Part shown: positions 8,769-18,325 of the stretch, one piece after another
How the letters are laid out: every line of letters starts with the position of its first letter
Numbering within the stretch: position 1 is the stretch's first letter
Assembly: GCF_007992215.1 (NCBI RefSeq)
Contig: NZ_BJZV01000002.1
Coordinates: forward strand, 124,001 to 188,000
From: Methylobacterium gnaphalii
GTDB lineage: Bacteria > Pseudomonadota > Alphaproteobacteria > Rhizobiales > Beijerinckiaceae
Direction: 5' to 3'
Length of the DNA: 64,000 nt
Notes under the pieces: generated by a model
What the model was told of the DNA's origin: nothing
The model's database searches: none
What the model saw: only the letters and a program-made list of their open reading frames with translations
Position numbers and translations under genes: made by a program

Positions 8769-9620
8769 TTATTCTGCTGACGAACTCAGAGGCTTGTTCT
8801 CTTCCTCGTCGAGGAGTGGCACGTGGTACTCCCGCAGTACCTTCTCGATATCCGCCTTGCGCTTGCGCAGGACAGTGTTGAGCGTGCGCTTCCAATCGTT
8901 CTCGTTCTGGCGCACGCCCATGGAGACGCGGAAGGCCATTGGCGGCCGGTCGGGCTCCTTCAGCAGGGGAACCACGTCCATCGCGACGCCGCTCTGCTTT
9001 GCCAGCCATCCGCCGGCCGGCCCCCACAACAGGGCGACGTCGAGCTTTTTCGACGCCACGTCGGCGATGATCTCGGCGGCGACGGTTTGAAACTTGCGGT
9101 CCGATCCGAATGAGTAGGCTGCATAGGAATGCGCCTGTGCTGTCAGCCCGAGGGCGCCGATCCGGTCCGCGGGCGGGGTGCCCGCGACGATACCGATCTG
9201 CTTGTCCTTCAGCCGGGGGTCGTCGAGTGACGTGACGCCCGACAGCTCGCCCTGACGTGAGATCAGCACGTAGGCAGAGCGATAATAGGGATTGGTCGGC
9301 TGGATGATGTCGCCGCCGGACGTGCCGATGATGACGTCGCACAGGCCTGTGCCGAGGGTGTTGCGAACGAAGCCGGGGCCCTGCGTCAGCCAGTAATAGC
9401 GGAGCTTGACCTTGAGCTCGTCGGCGATGATTTCGGCGATCTTGTTCTCGAACCCGTCGGCCTTGCGCTCCGAGAACGGCATGTTTCCGGGGTCGGAGCA
9501 GACACGCAGCGTGTCCGTGGTGACCATGTCGGGCAGATGCTGCGCCAAAGCGGTGCGCGCTCCTACTGTCCCCAGCAGGAGCGCGCTGAGCGCTGCGTGA
9601 AGCGATGCGCGGATAAGCAT
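8769..9620 (-). CDS. xoxJ: XoxJ, periplasmic partner of lanthanide methanol dehydrogenase
   Basis: Periplasmic solute-binding-fold protein (MxaJ/XoxJ family), 283 residues from the ATG at 9620, whose A is shared with the xoxG stop (TGATG). Signal peptide about residues 1-27 ending at ALAQ. The type-3 binding-protein start TLRVCSDPGNMPFS is evident, followed by GFENKIAEIIADEL and TSGGDIIQPTNPYYRSAYVL. XoxJ is thought to assist maturation or activation of XoxF rather than transport. Last gene of the xoxF-xoxG-xoxJ order. Confidence 0.9.
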   Translation of the reverse strand: MLIRASLHAALSALLLGTVGARTALAQHLPDMVTTDTLRVCSDPGNMPFSERKADGFENKIAEIIADELKVKLRYYWLTQGPGFVRNTLGTGLCDVIIGTSGGDIIQPTNPYYRSAYVLISRQGELSGVTSLDDPRLKDKQIGIVAGTPPADRIGALGLTAQAHSYAAYSFGSDRKFQTVAAEIIADVASKKLDVALLWGPAGGWLAKQSGVAMDVVPLLKEPDRPPMAFRVSMGVRQNENDWKRTLNTVLRKRKADIEKVLREYHVPLLDEEENKPLSSSAE

Positions 9621-10225
9621 CAGCCGCCCAGGCACTCCTTCTCGGTCGTCTTGGCGGAGTCGGGCTTCTCTTCCTTCTCACCCGGGCGCGCACGACCCCA
9701 GGCGCCGGCAGCCCGCGCGCGCAGGTAGACATACAGATCGTCCGCGTAGCACATGACGTTCTTGTTGTCGGCGAAGGCCGGCATGACCTTCTGGTCGGAC
9801 GAGTTCACGTCCTGCTTGCCGCCGGCGAGGATGCCCATGAACTCGCTGTAGTTCAGGTGCTTCAGCGAATCCTTGAGAGCCGGAGCGTAGGTCGAACCCA
9901 TGGCGTCGGGGCCGTGGCAGACGTGGCACTCGGCGTGGTAGCGGCGGTAGCCGGAATAGGTGAACCAGTCGACCTTCTTGCCGTCATTGACGATGTGGAA
10001 GGTGGGATCGCCGTCCTTGTCCTTGTACTTGCCGTCCTCGACCTTCACAGCCGCGCTGGCCGCGAGAACCTTGTCGTCGATTTCCTTGGCATTGGGATCG
10101 AGCTTGTTGGCGAGCGATGCGTCGGCAGGCTTGGCATCCTCGGCTCGCACAGCAGCGGTCGCCACCATCCCGAATGCAAGGGCGGCTGCGGCCATCCCGA
10201 GCGCGGACTTCTTCGTATAGAGCAA
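9620..10225 (-). CDS. xoxG: XoxG, c-type cytochrome electron acceptor of XoxF
   Basis: Periplasmic monohaem cytochrome c that receives electrons from XoxF. 201 residues from a TTG start with a good GGGAGAAA Shine-Dalgarno; signal peptide to about residue 28 (VRAED). One haem-binding site CHVCH (CxxCH, residues about 99-103); a candidate axial Met lies in VMPAFADN. Ends with KECLGG. Separated from xoxF by 131 bases containing a strong hairpin, and coupled to xoxJ by overlap. Confidence 0.92.
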   Translation of the reverse strand: MLYTKKSALGMAAAALAFGMVATAAVRAEDAKPADASLANKLDPNAKEIDDKVLAASAAVKVEDGKYKDKDGDPTFHIVNDGKKVDWFTYSGYRRYHAECHVCHGPDAMGSTYAPALKDSLKHLNYSEFMGILAGGKQDVNSSDQKVMPAFADNKNVMCYADDLYVYLRARAAGAWGRARPGEKEEKPDSAKTTEKECLGG

Positions 10226-10302
10226 CGGGTTTCTCCCAGTTTGTTATTGCGCTGCAACAAAAGCCACCGCGCCAACTTTGAACGTCAGGACATAATCATA
10301 AA

Positions 10303-10332
10303 GGTGCCGGCGCGGAAACCCGCGCCGGCACC
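10303..10332 (-). terminator. Strong stem-loop between xoxF and xoxG
   Basis: A perfect 13-base-pair stem: GGTGCCGGCGCGG (10303-10315) against CCGCGCCGGCACC (10320-10332) with a 4-base loop. It lies 25 bases after the xoxF stop in transcription order and is followed on the minus strand by CTTTATGATTATG, a weak U-containing tract. It is well placed to end or attenuate most xoxF transcripts, or protect their 3' end, so that the abundant dehydrogenase is made in excess over XoxG and XoxJ. Confidence 0.8.
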
Positions 10333-10356
10333 CATTAGTCACGTCTCAAGTGCGAC

Positions 10357-12147
10357 TTAGTTGTTCGGCAGAGCGAACGCCGTCAGCTGACCACCGAGGT
10401 TGGTGTAGCTCGACAGAGCGGCGTAACCGCCGACCGCGCCGAGACCAGCGTTCGGGTCGGTCAGGCCGGCCGCGAGGCCGATGCCGGCCCAGCCACCGAC
10501 GCCCGACAGGACGGCGATGTACTGCTTGCCCTTGTGCTCGTAGGTCATCACGTTGCCGATGATGCCCGACGGGGTCTTGAACTTGTAGAGTTCCTTACCC
10601 GTCTTCGAGTCGACGGCCTTCAGGTAGCCTTCCAGCGTGCCGTAGAAGACCACGTCGCCAGCCGTGGCGAGCGCGCCGCCCCAGGCCGAGAACTGCTCGG
10701 GGTTCGACCACTTGATCTGACCCTTCACACCGTCCCAAGCGATGAAGTTACCCATGCCGCCATGGCTGTTCGGCGCGGGGTACATCGACAGGGTGGCGCC
10801 AACGTACGGCTGACCCGGGGTGTACGAAACCTTGAAGGGCTCGTAGTCCATGCAGACGTGGTTGGTGGGCACGTAGAACAGCTGGGTCTTCGGCGAGTAA
10901 GCCGCAGGCTGCTGGTCCTTGGAGCCGAGAGCCGCAGGGCAGATGCCCTTCGAGTTCACGTCCTCGCCGTTCTGCTCGGTCGAGTACTTGGCGACGACGG
11001 CCGGACGGCCGGTCTTCATGTCCACGCCCGTGGTCCAGTTCACGGCCGGGTCGTACTTCTGGGCGACCAGGAGCTCACCGGTGGCGCGATCGAGCGTGTA
11101 GCCGAGGCCGTTACGATCGAAGTGCGTCAGCAGGGGGCGTTCCTTGCCGTCAACCTTCTGATCCGTGAGGATCATCTCGTTGATGCCGTCGAAGTCCCAC
11201 TCGTCGTGCGGGGTCATCTGGTAGACCCACTTGGCGACGCCGGTATCCGGGTTACGTGCCCAGATGGTCATCGACCACTTGTTGTCGCCCGGACGCTGCT
11301 TGGGGTTCCAGGTCGAGGGGTTGCCCGAGCCGTAGTAGAAGAGGTCCAGCTTGGGATCGTAGCTGTACCAGCCCCAGGTGCAGCCGCCGCCCGTCTTCCA
11401 CTGATCGCCTTCCCAGGTCTTCAGCGAAGAGTCCTTGCCGACCGGCTTGCCCAGCGAGGTGGTCTTCTCCGGGTCGATCAGCATGTCGCTGTCCGGGCCC
11501 TGCGAGTGACCGCGCCAGATCTTCTTGCCGTCCTTCAGGCTGTAGGCCGTGACGTGGCAGTTCACGCCGAACTCACCACCCGAGATACCGACGATGACCT
11601 TGTCCTTCACCGGGAGAACGGTGGCGGTGTTGGTCTCACCCTTGGACGGATCGCCGTTCTTCACCGACCAGTTCACCTTGCCGGTCTTCGCGTCGAGCGA
11701 GACGAGCGTGGTGTCAGCCTGGTGGAGGAGGATGGCGCCGTCGGCATAGGCCAGACCACGGTTCACCGTGTCACAGCACATCACCGGGATAACAGCCGGG
11801 TCCTGCTTCGGCTCGTACTTCCAGACGATCTTCGAGCCCTGGTCCAGGTCCAGAGCGTAGACGATGTTCGGGAAGGGGGTGTGAACGTACATGATGTTGC
11901 CGACGACGAGCGGCGAGCCCTCGTGGCCGCGCAGCACGCCGGTGGAGAAGGTCCAGGCAACCTGGAGGTTCTTCACGTTCGAGGCGTTGATCTGGTCGAG
12001 CTTGGAATAACGGGTGTTGGCATAGTCAACCGTCTGAAGCACCTGCTCCGCCGGGTTGGCGATGCCCTTCAGGACGCTTTCGTTTGCGAGCGCCGGCGTC
12101 GCCGCCGCGAGGCCCGCACCCAGTGCGAGAAGATGTACCGCTCTCAT
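10357..12147 (-). CDS. xoxF: Lanthanide-dependent PQQ methanol dehydrogenase XoxF
   Basis: Periplasmic quinoprotein oxidising methanol (and probably formaldehyde). 596 residues from the ATG at 12147, preceded by GGAGGA at ideal spacing; the in-frame ATG at 12162 would put that site inside the gene. Signal peptide to ALAN (about 22). Eight-bladed propeller protein with the vicinal disulfide Cys124-Cys125 (VMCCDT), metal ligands Glu192 (GGEFGV) and Asn276 (SGNPSTW), and WDFDG with catalytic Asp318 and Asp320. The extra Asp320 marks lanthanide-type enzymes; calcium-type MxaF has Ala there. The numbering matches Asp320 of M. extorquens XoxF1. Confidence 0.97.
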   Translation of the reverse strand: MRAVHLLALGAGLAAATPALANESVLKGIANPAEQVLQTVDYANTRYSKLDQINASNVKNLQVAWTFSTGVLRGHEGSPLVVGNIMYVHTPFPNIVYALDLDQGSKIVWKYEPKQDPAVIPVMCCDTVNRGLAYADGAILLHQADTTLVSLDAKTGKVNWSVKNGDPSKGETNTATVLPVKDKVIVGISGGEFGVNCHVTAYSLKDGKKIWRGHSQGPDSDMLIDPEKTTSLGKPVGKDSSLKTWEGDQWKTGGGCTWGWYSYDPKLDLFYYGSGNPSTWNPKQRPGDNKWSMTIWARNPDTGVAKWVYQMTPHDEWDFDGINEMILTDQKVDGKERPLLTHFDRNGLGYTLDRATGELLVAQKYDPAVNWTTGVDMKTGRPAVVAKYSTEQNGEDVNSKGICPAALGSKDQQPAAYSPKTQLFYVPTNHVCMDYEPFKVSYTPGQPYVGATLSMYPAPNSHGGMGNFIAWDGVKGQIKWSNPEQFSAWGGALATAGDVVFYGTLEGYLKAVDSKTGKELYKFKTPSGIIGNVMTYEHKGKQYIAVLSGVGGWAGIGLAAGLTDPNAGLGAVGGYAALSSYTNLGGQLTAFALPNN

Positions 12148-12813
12148 GGATTCCTCCGACAAGCCTTATTGCCTCGCCCATCGGCATCACACCGCAAGCG
12201 TAGGTTGGCCCGTTGTTTACGACAGGGATCGAGTTTCGCCGCGGCAGCTCGCGACAAGTCCTTCAACGCAAAGCGTAAAAGCACCTGTCGGGCTAGGGTC
12301 GCCATCCCTGGGCGAGCCCCTCTTGGATCCGAAGCTTGAACGAACTCTAAGAAAAAAACCGACGCCGTCAACTCGCTTCAGCAGCCTGCGACAAAGACAC
12401 GGTCAAGTCGCTGTGCACGGAATACTAAAGGTCAAGCTGGCAGTGCCGCGCACAATTGTTATGCTGCGCTGCACTATAACGAATTAACGTAGCAAAACCG
12501 TTTGGAAGGATTCGCTTTATCGCATGCTGAGAGCGCATGTCGCGCGGCAAGCGCGAGTTAGGGTATGAGCGAACGGTAGGGCAGCGTCGCATATGGTAGG
12601 TTTAAATGCAGTTTTGGCGTCGAGTTGTCCGACGCGGCGCAATTGAGCCGGTGAGGCAACGGACAAACAGCTTGGTGTACGGATGGATGCTGGAAGCTCG
12701 TGGCCCGACTGTGCGCTTTCTCGCCGCATCACAGTCTCAGTTGTTTGTACGGAGGGTGATCGAGGTGAAAGAACGCACGAACGGCTGATGACACCACCGC
12801 GATTCTCAGAATC
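12148..12813. other. Long intergenic region upstream of xoxF
   Basis: About 665 bases with no supported gene; short frames on both strands look like chance. AT content rises between about 12340 and 12600. Visible elements: an imperfect stem GGGTCGCC...GGCGAGCCC (about 12297-12320), an A-tract (about 12353-12359) and the palindrome ACAATTGT (12452-12459). The xoxF promoter and its lanthanide- or MxbM-dependent control must lie here, but I cannot assign a promoter by eye. Confidence 0.6.
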
Positions 12814-13500
12814 CTACCAGGCCAGCGTCCGCCCAGCGTAGTCGAGATAGGCAATGCCGCGCTGGCCCGAGCGGCTCTCGATGACATCCGCCATGCCTGC
12901 AACGCTCGTGGCGACGTCCAAGTCTGCCCCGACGCCTCCCATGTCTGTACTCACCCAGCCGGGGTGCATCAGCAGTACGCCGAAGGGTCGCGCGCGGTGG
13001 CGGCTCTCGAAAGTACGGGCGTAGGTATTCAGAGCGGCCTTGCTGGCCCGATAGGTGTCCGAGCCGCCGGCCTCGTTCAGCGAAACGCTGCCGAGGATCG
13101 AACTCATGAACGCGATGGTACCGCCCGGCGATACGCGGTCGACGAAAACCTCCGCGAAACGGATCGGGCTGACGGCATTCGTCAGGTAGACTTGGACCGC
13201 GACCTCCCGCGGGACCTTATGAAGCGGGTCGTCGATCCGAGTCGCTACCCCAGCGACGACAAAGATCAGGTCGAAGCTCTTCTGTCCGAGACGCGTGCGA
13301 AGCTCGGAAACAGCGTCATCGTCGTCGATATCGACCGATTCGATGGTGAGCGCGTCACCGTCCAGAGCTGCGAGCCCCGGCGATGCCGTGCGCTCGGTCG
13401 CCGTTACCTGCCACCCGCGCGCGAGGAAGGTGTCTACGAGCCCGAGGCCGAGGCCCCGCGAGGCCCCCACGATCAGCGCGGTCTTTCTCGCCCCTGTCAT
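12814..13500 (-). CDS. Short-chain dehydrogenase/reductase
   Basis: 228-residue Rossmann-fold NAD(P)-dependent oxidoreductase. The nucleotide-binding motif is GASRGLGLGLVD (TGxxxGxG type, residues about 12-23), an acidic DIDDDD follows strand 3, and the active site is Ser in FMSSILGS with YRASKAALN (YxxxK). Substrate unknown; it resembles the C-factor/carbonyl-reductase group of short SDR proteins. Transcribed away from xoxF, with a long gap between, so no functional link to methanol oxidation can be claimed. Confidence 0.88.
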   Translation of the reverse strand: MTGARKTALIVGASRGLGLGLVDTFLARGWQVTATERTASPGLAALDGDALTIESVDIDDDDAVSELRTRLGQKSFDLIFVVAGVATRIDDPLHKVPREVAVQVYLTNAVSPIRFAEVFVDRVSPGGTIAFMSSILGSVSLNEAGGSDTYRASKAALNTYARTFESRHRARPFGVLLMHPGWVSTDMGGVGADLDVATSVAGMADVIESRSGQRGIAYLDYAGRTLAW

Positions 13501-13608
13501 GATCGATTCCTTGTGAGGCCATGCTCCCAGGCTGGCGCTGCCCGCACGGGTGCGGGATACGAAAGAGCCTGGGCGCCGGTTCCCGCCCGAGCCGCGACGG
13601 ATGGCGCC

Positions 13609-14325
13609 TCAATCGCCAGTCTGCACCGACCAAGTCGCGTGCCGGATCCCTGGCTGCCTGGCGAGTTCAGCCACCACCGCGTCGAGCTCCCTAGAATCGA
13701 CGGCCGTTGCAGTGAGCGTGGCGACCACCTCGACCACCTCCTCGCCGCGTTCCTCCACCGCAACGCCGCTCACGGGATAGGATGCCGCCTCCAGCCGCCC
13801 GACGAGGAGATCGCGCACGGGGCCTGCCGATCCCGCCTCCGTCGTCACCAGCACCTCGTACGTTGCCTCCGTCGCACTCTCGTCGATCGGGATGCGGTCA
13901 ATTAGGTTGACGAGCGGCCGCAGCAGCGTGTTGCCGGCGAGAACCGCGGCAGTGACGAAGGCGGCCTCAAGCGGCAGATCCGCACCAGCGAAGGCGCCGA
14001 CTGCGGCCGAGCACCAGAGCGTGGCGGCCGTGTTGAGGCCACGCACGTTCATGCCCTCTTTCATAATGACGCCGGCGCCGAGGAAACCGATGCCGGAGAT
14101 GACATAGGCCACCGTGCGCGTCGCCCCGTCGCCGCCGGTCAGCCGCATCCCGAGATCGACGAAGGCCGCAGCGCCGACAGCGACGAGCACTGCCGTCCGC
14201 AGCCCTGCGGTGCGCTGCCTGTACTGCCGCTCAGCGCCGATCAGCGTGCCGAGGCCGAAGGCGACGACAAGGCTCACCGCCGAGTTGAGGGCTTCCGGGG
14301 TGGGGGATGGAAAAGGACCGGGCAT
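13609..14325 (-). CDS. MgtC/SapB family inner-membrane protein
   Basis: About 238 residues from the ATG at 14325 (an ATG at 14349 would add 8). Several membrane helices lie in the first 140 residues, with the family sequences FGLGTLIGAERQ, GLRTAVLVAVGAAAF, ISGIGFLGAGVIMKEG and VRGLNTAATLWCSAAVG. The C-terminal 80 residues form a soluble ACT-like domain. MgtC proteins are linked to growth at low magnesium and to control of the F-ATPase; transport activity is unproven. It stands alone between an SDR gene and a divergent MoxR operon. Confidence 0.9.
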   Translation of the reverse strand: MPGPFPSPTPEALNSAVSLVVAFGLGTLIGAERQYRQRTAGLRTAVLVAVGAAAFVDLGMRLTGGDGATRTVAYVISGIGFLGAGVIMKEGMNVRGLNTAATLWCSAAVGAFAGADLPLEAAFVTAAVLAGNTLLRPLVNLIDRIPIDESATEATYEVLVTTEAGSAGPVRDLLVGRLEAASYPVSGVAVEERGEEVVEVVATLTATAVDSRELDAVVAELARQPGIRHATWSVQTGD

Positions 14326-14548
14326 CGGCTCTGCATGGCTCGGCGGCATGACGGTTCGGTGAAGGCGATAGCCTCTGTTCTCCCGCGGGCAAATTGACCG
14401 GATCGGCCGCGCCTGACCTTCCCGGGATTGACGCCCGGCCCAGGCAACGGGCACATCCGCTGCATGTGGCCCTCATAAGAAGCCATATCGAGGAGACGCG
14501 TCATATGCCGATGATCGGCCCTGCCCTGTCCAGTCGGGCGAAGCACTC

Positions 14549-15556
<1,008 letters not shown>

Positions 15557-15734
15557 GGGCGATGCGGATTCTTGCATCCTGCCTTGCCTCTCGTCACCAG
15601 GCGCTGGTGCGCAGCGTCAGCCTCGATGGAAGGCTGCAGATAGCCCTGCGGTATCTGAACCTCTCCTCGGAGGCTGCTTGCGCGGCATCCAGGGAGGAGG
15701 ATGTGAATGGGATGCGGAGGTTTCGCCTCCCGTC

Positions 15735-16661
15735 ATGACCGGCTCCCCTGCCCCGTCCGATGCCTTCCAGGCCCCCGGCATTCACCTGTCCGGTGAGACG
15801 CTGATGGGCCTGCGCCATCTCGCCCGGCGCGGTGTCTCGCCCTCGTCCCGCACGCTGGCCGGGCTGCCCGGCGGCATCGTCACCAAAAAGCGCGGGCGCG
15901 GCTCCGAGCCCGACGACGTTCGCCTGTGGTCGGAAGGCGACGACATGCGCTTCATCGACCGCAATGCCACCGCGCGCACCGGCGAGCTGCATGTGCGCAC
16001 CCATCACGACGAGCGCGACCGGGCCGTGGTTCTGCTCGCCGATTTCCGCCCGTCCATGCTGTTCGGCACGCGACGCGCGCTGCGCTCGGTCGCCGCTGCC
16101 GAGGCCCTGGCCCTGCTCGGCTGGCGCGTCGTCGGCGATGGCGGCCGCGTCGGGTTGATCGTTGCGGGCGCGGGCGAGCCGGTGGTGATCCGACCTGGTG
16201 GCGGCGAGCGCGCGATGATCGCGGTCACCGGCGCGATGGCACAGGCCCATGCCGTAGCGCTCGGGACCTCGGCCAAGGACGACCCACCGCTTGGCGCGAT
16301 GCTGACGCTCGCCCGGTCGCTGCTGCCGTCCGGCGGACACCTTGTGATGGCGACGGCCCTCGACGCGCCGGGGGCGGATTTCGATAGCCTTCTGACGATC
16401 CTCGCCGAGCGTCTCTCGATCCGGCTGCTGCTGGTCTCGGACGCATTCGAGCGCATTCGGATGCCCGGCTACTATCCTTTCGCGACGCCTGACGGGCAGC
16501 GCGGCACCATCCAGGCGACGCGCCGGGAGAATCAATTCCGAGCGGCCGACGACCGCCTCGCCGACATGCACCGCCGCGGCATCGAGGGCCTGCGCATCGA
16601 CGTCGAGAGTGGACCGGAGGCCTATGCGCCCCTGATGGAGCGGCTCGATGCGATGCTGTGA
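15735..16661 (+). CDS. DUF58 protein (MxaS/Bat-operon type)
   Basis: 308 residues from the ATG at 15735 (MTGSPAPSD). The DUF58 signature is visible as RLWSEGDDMRFIDRNATAR (about 77-95), followed by the VWA-like strand VVLLADFRPSM. Always found beside MoxR ATPases; it probably links the ATPase to membrane VWA partners. The 178 bases between it and the MoxR gene hold a small GGAGG...CCTCC hairpin just before the start, which could mask the ribosome site, but no gene. Confidence 0.88.
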   Translation: MTGSPAPSDAFQAPGIHLSGETLMGLRHLARRGVSPSSRTLAGLPGGIVTKKRGRGSEPDDVRLWSEGDDMRFIDRNATARTGELHVRTHHDERDRAVVLLADFRPSMLFGTRRALRSVAAAEALALLGWRVVGDGGRVGLIVAGAGEPVVIRPGGGERAMIAVTGAMAQAHAVALGTSAKDDPPLGAMLTLARSLLPSGGHLVMATALDAPGADFDSLLTILAERLSIRLLLVSDAFERIRMPGYYPFATPDGQRGTIQATRRENQFRAADDRLADMHRRGIEGLRIDVESGPEAYAPLMERLDAML

Positions 16662-16724
16662 GCGCGAGCTGTCCGCGACGCCATCCCCTCTCCTCGCTCG
16701 CTGGGGAGAGTGGCAGGTGCAGCC

Positions 16725-17177
16725 ATGAATCCCGATCTCTCCGCCCTCCGTGGTCTGCACCTCCCCACCGGCGGCGGCAGCCTTCTCCAGGGTGAGATCA
16801 TCGCCGCGATCGCGCTCGGCTTCGCCGCTGCGCTGATCCTCGGCGCTGTGCGCCTTCTGCTGGCGCGCAGGCGCGCCACCGTGCGTCGCGCAGCGCTTCG
16901 CGAACTGAGCCTCGCCGGAAGCCTCGAGCCGCAGGCGCGGCTGACTGCGCAGGCCGGGCTCTTGCGCCGCGTGGTCCGCACGCTCGCCGGCGACGAAGCT
17001 GCCACGACGCGCGGCACCGCCTGGGCCGGCACGCTCGATCGCACCTTCTCGACCGATTTCTTCAGCCGCGGCGCGGGCCAGGTGCTCGTCGACGGCCTGT
17101 ATCGCCGCCCCGGAGTGATCGACCCGGCCGCGATCGATGCCGAACTCGCCCGCCTTTTCTCCCGGATCAAGGGCTGA
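16725..17177 (+). CDS. DUF4381 membrane protein
   Basis: 150 residues from the ATG at 16725. One N-terminal membrane helix (IAAIALGFAAALILGAVRLL, about 28-47) is followed by an Arg-rich cytoplasmic helix domain. This is the usual DUF4381 architecture found between the DUF58 and VWA genes of such operons. Its stop lies one base before the start of the next gene. Function unknown; probably an anchor for the complex. Confidence 0.82.
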   Translation: MNPDLSALRGLHLPTGGGSLLQGEIIAAIALGFAAALILGAVRLLLARRRATVRRAALRELSLAGSLEPQARLTAQAGLLRRVVRTLAGDEAATTRGTAWAGTLDRTFSTDFFSRGAGQVLVDGLYRRPGVIDPAAIDAELARLFSRIKG

Positions 17178-17178
17178 C

Positions 17179-18201
17179 ATGCCGTCCTGGCTTTCCGCCC
17201 TCGTCTCGGCCTTCGACCTCGCTGCGCCCTACGCGCTCCTGCTGCTGCCGGCACCCTTGTTGTTCGCCCGGCTGATGCCGGCCGAGCGCGAGGGAACCAG
17301 CGGGGCGCTGCGGGTGCCGCACTCCCTCGTCGGCGGAGCCGATCGCGGCGAGAGCGTGATCGCTCGGGGCCGCCGACGCATCTGGCTGATCTGGACACTC
17401 TGGATCGCCCTTGTCGCGGCGCTTAGCGGTCCGCGCATCGTACTCTCGGCCAATGCCCTGCCCGCCTCGGGGCGCGAGATCATCCTGACGCTCGATCTCT
17501 CGGGCAGCATGGAGCGCAAGGACTTTTCGCTCGATGGCGAAACCGTGAGCCGGCTGGCGGCGGTCAAGCGTGTGGGTGCCGGCTTCATCCGCCGCCGTGC
17601 GGGCGACCGAATTGGTCTCGTGGCCTTCGCCGACCAGGCCTATGTGGCTGCCGCGCCGACCTTCGACACCGCTTCCGTGGCGCGCACACTGGAGGAGGCG
17701 AATATCGGCCTGGTCGGCCGCTCGACCGGGATCGGCGACGGGCTCGGCCTCGCGTTGAAGCGGCTTGCGCCCGCCCAAGTCGCGAGCGCCGATGTGGGCG
17801 GGCCGCTGCCAGCCTCCGACAAGGTCGTGGTGCTGCTCTCGGATGGCGCCAACAATGCGGGCCAGACTGCGCCGAAGGACGTCGCAGCCCTGGCCAAGGA
17901 GCTCGGCGTCAGGGTCTACACGATCGCCCTCGGGCCGATCGACATGGCCGACAATCCGAACAACGAGCAGGACGTCGTCGACGTCGAGACGCTCCGCGAA
18001 ATGGCGGAGATCAGCGGCGGCAAGGCGTTCCGGGTCAAGACCACGGACGACCTGAACGCGGTCGCCGATTCCATCGACCAGCTCGAAGGCGGCCGCGCCC
18101 AGGCCCCCCCAGTGCCGCTGTGGCGCGACCTCTGGCCCTGGCCGGCTGCGCTCGCCCTGCTCTGCGCCTGCGGGCTGCTCGCTGTGAGGCGGGACGCGTG
18201 A
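17179..18201 (+). CDS. VWA-domain membrane protein, BatA-like
   Basis: 340 residues from the ATG at 17179. Helices near residues 14-30 and 70-90 and at the C-terminus (about 315-333) frame a von Willebrand A domain with an intact MIDAS motif DLSGS in LTLDLSGSMERKDF, plus GIGDGLGLAL and VVLLSDGANN. It should display the VWA domain on the periplasmic side with a bound divalent cation. Comparable to MxaC/MxaL of methanol dehydrogenase assembly and to BatA. Confidence 0.9.
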   Translation: MPSWLSALVSAFDLAAPYALLLLPAPLLFARLMPAEREGTSGALRVPHSLVGGADRGESVIARGRRRIWLIWTLWIALVAALSGPRIVLSANALPASGREIILTLDLSGSMERKDFSLDGETVSRLAAVKRVGAGFIRRRAGDRIGLVAFADQAYVAAAPTFDTASVARTLEEANIGLVGRSTGIGDGLGLALKRLAPAQVASADVGGPLPASDKVVVLLSDGANNAGQTAPKDVAALAKELGVRVYTIALGPIDMADNPNNEQDVVDVETLREMAEISGGKAFRVKTTDDLNAVADSIDQLEGGRAQAPPVPLWRDLWPWPAALALLCACGLLAVRRDA

Positions 18202-18211
18202 TTCGGATGAG

Positions 18212-18303
18212 CGTCATGGCAAGCGCATCGCAGGAGTCCGGGACTGTACCCGCGAGGGCGGAGCGTTGGCTCTGGATTGCCTCGCGTGCGGCCCGCAATG
18301 ACG
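18212..18303. repeat. Intergenic palindromic element inside the VWA operon
   Basis: A roughly 90-base imperfect palindrome bounded by CGTCAT (18212-18217) and ATGACG (18298-18303), fitting exactly into the only sizeable gap of the operon. The right half contains CTGGATTGCC...GCAATGACG, a pattern common to dispersed intergenic repeats of Rhizobiales. Likely a mobile-derived REP/MITE-type element tolerated in the operon. Confidence 0.6.
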
Positions 18304-18325
18304 ATGCGACAGGCAGGAGTGTGCA

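Noticed and set aside
10534-12339. A 601-codon open frame on the plus strand across xoxF
   Set aside because: It is the antisense of xoxF; composition (long Val/Arg/Leu/His runs) reflects codon bias of the real gene and no domain is recognisable.
12452-12459. ACAATTGT palindrome upstream of xoxF as an operator
   Set aside because: Eight-base palindromes occur by chance in a 650-base AT-richer region; no second copy or known regulator supports it.
12606-12788. A 60-codon plus-strand frame upstream of the SDR gene
   Set aside because: No ribosome site, no recognisable sequence; left as intergenic.
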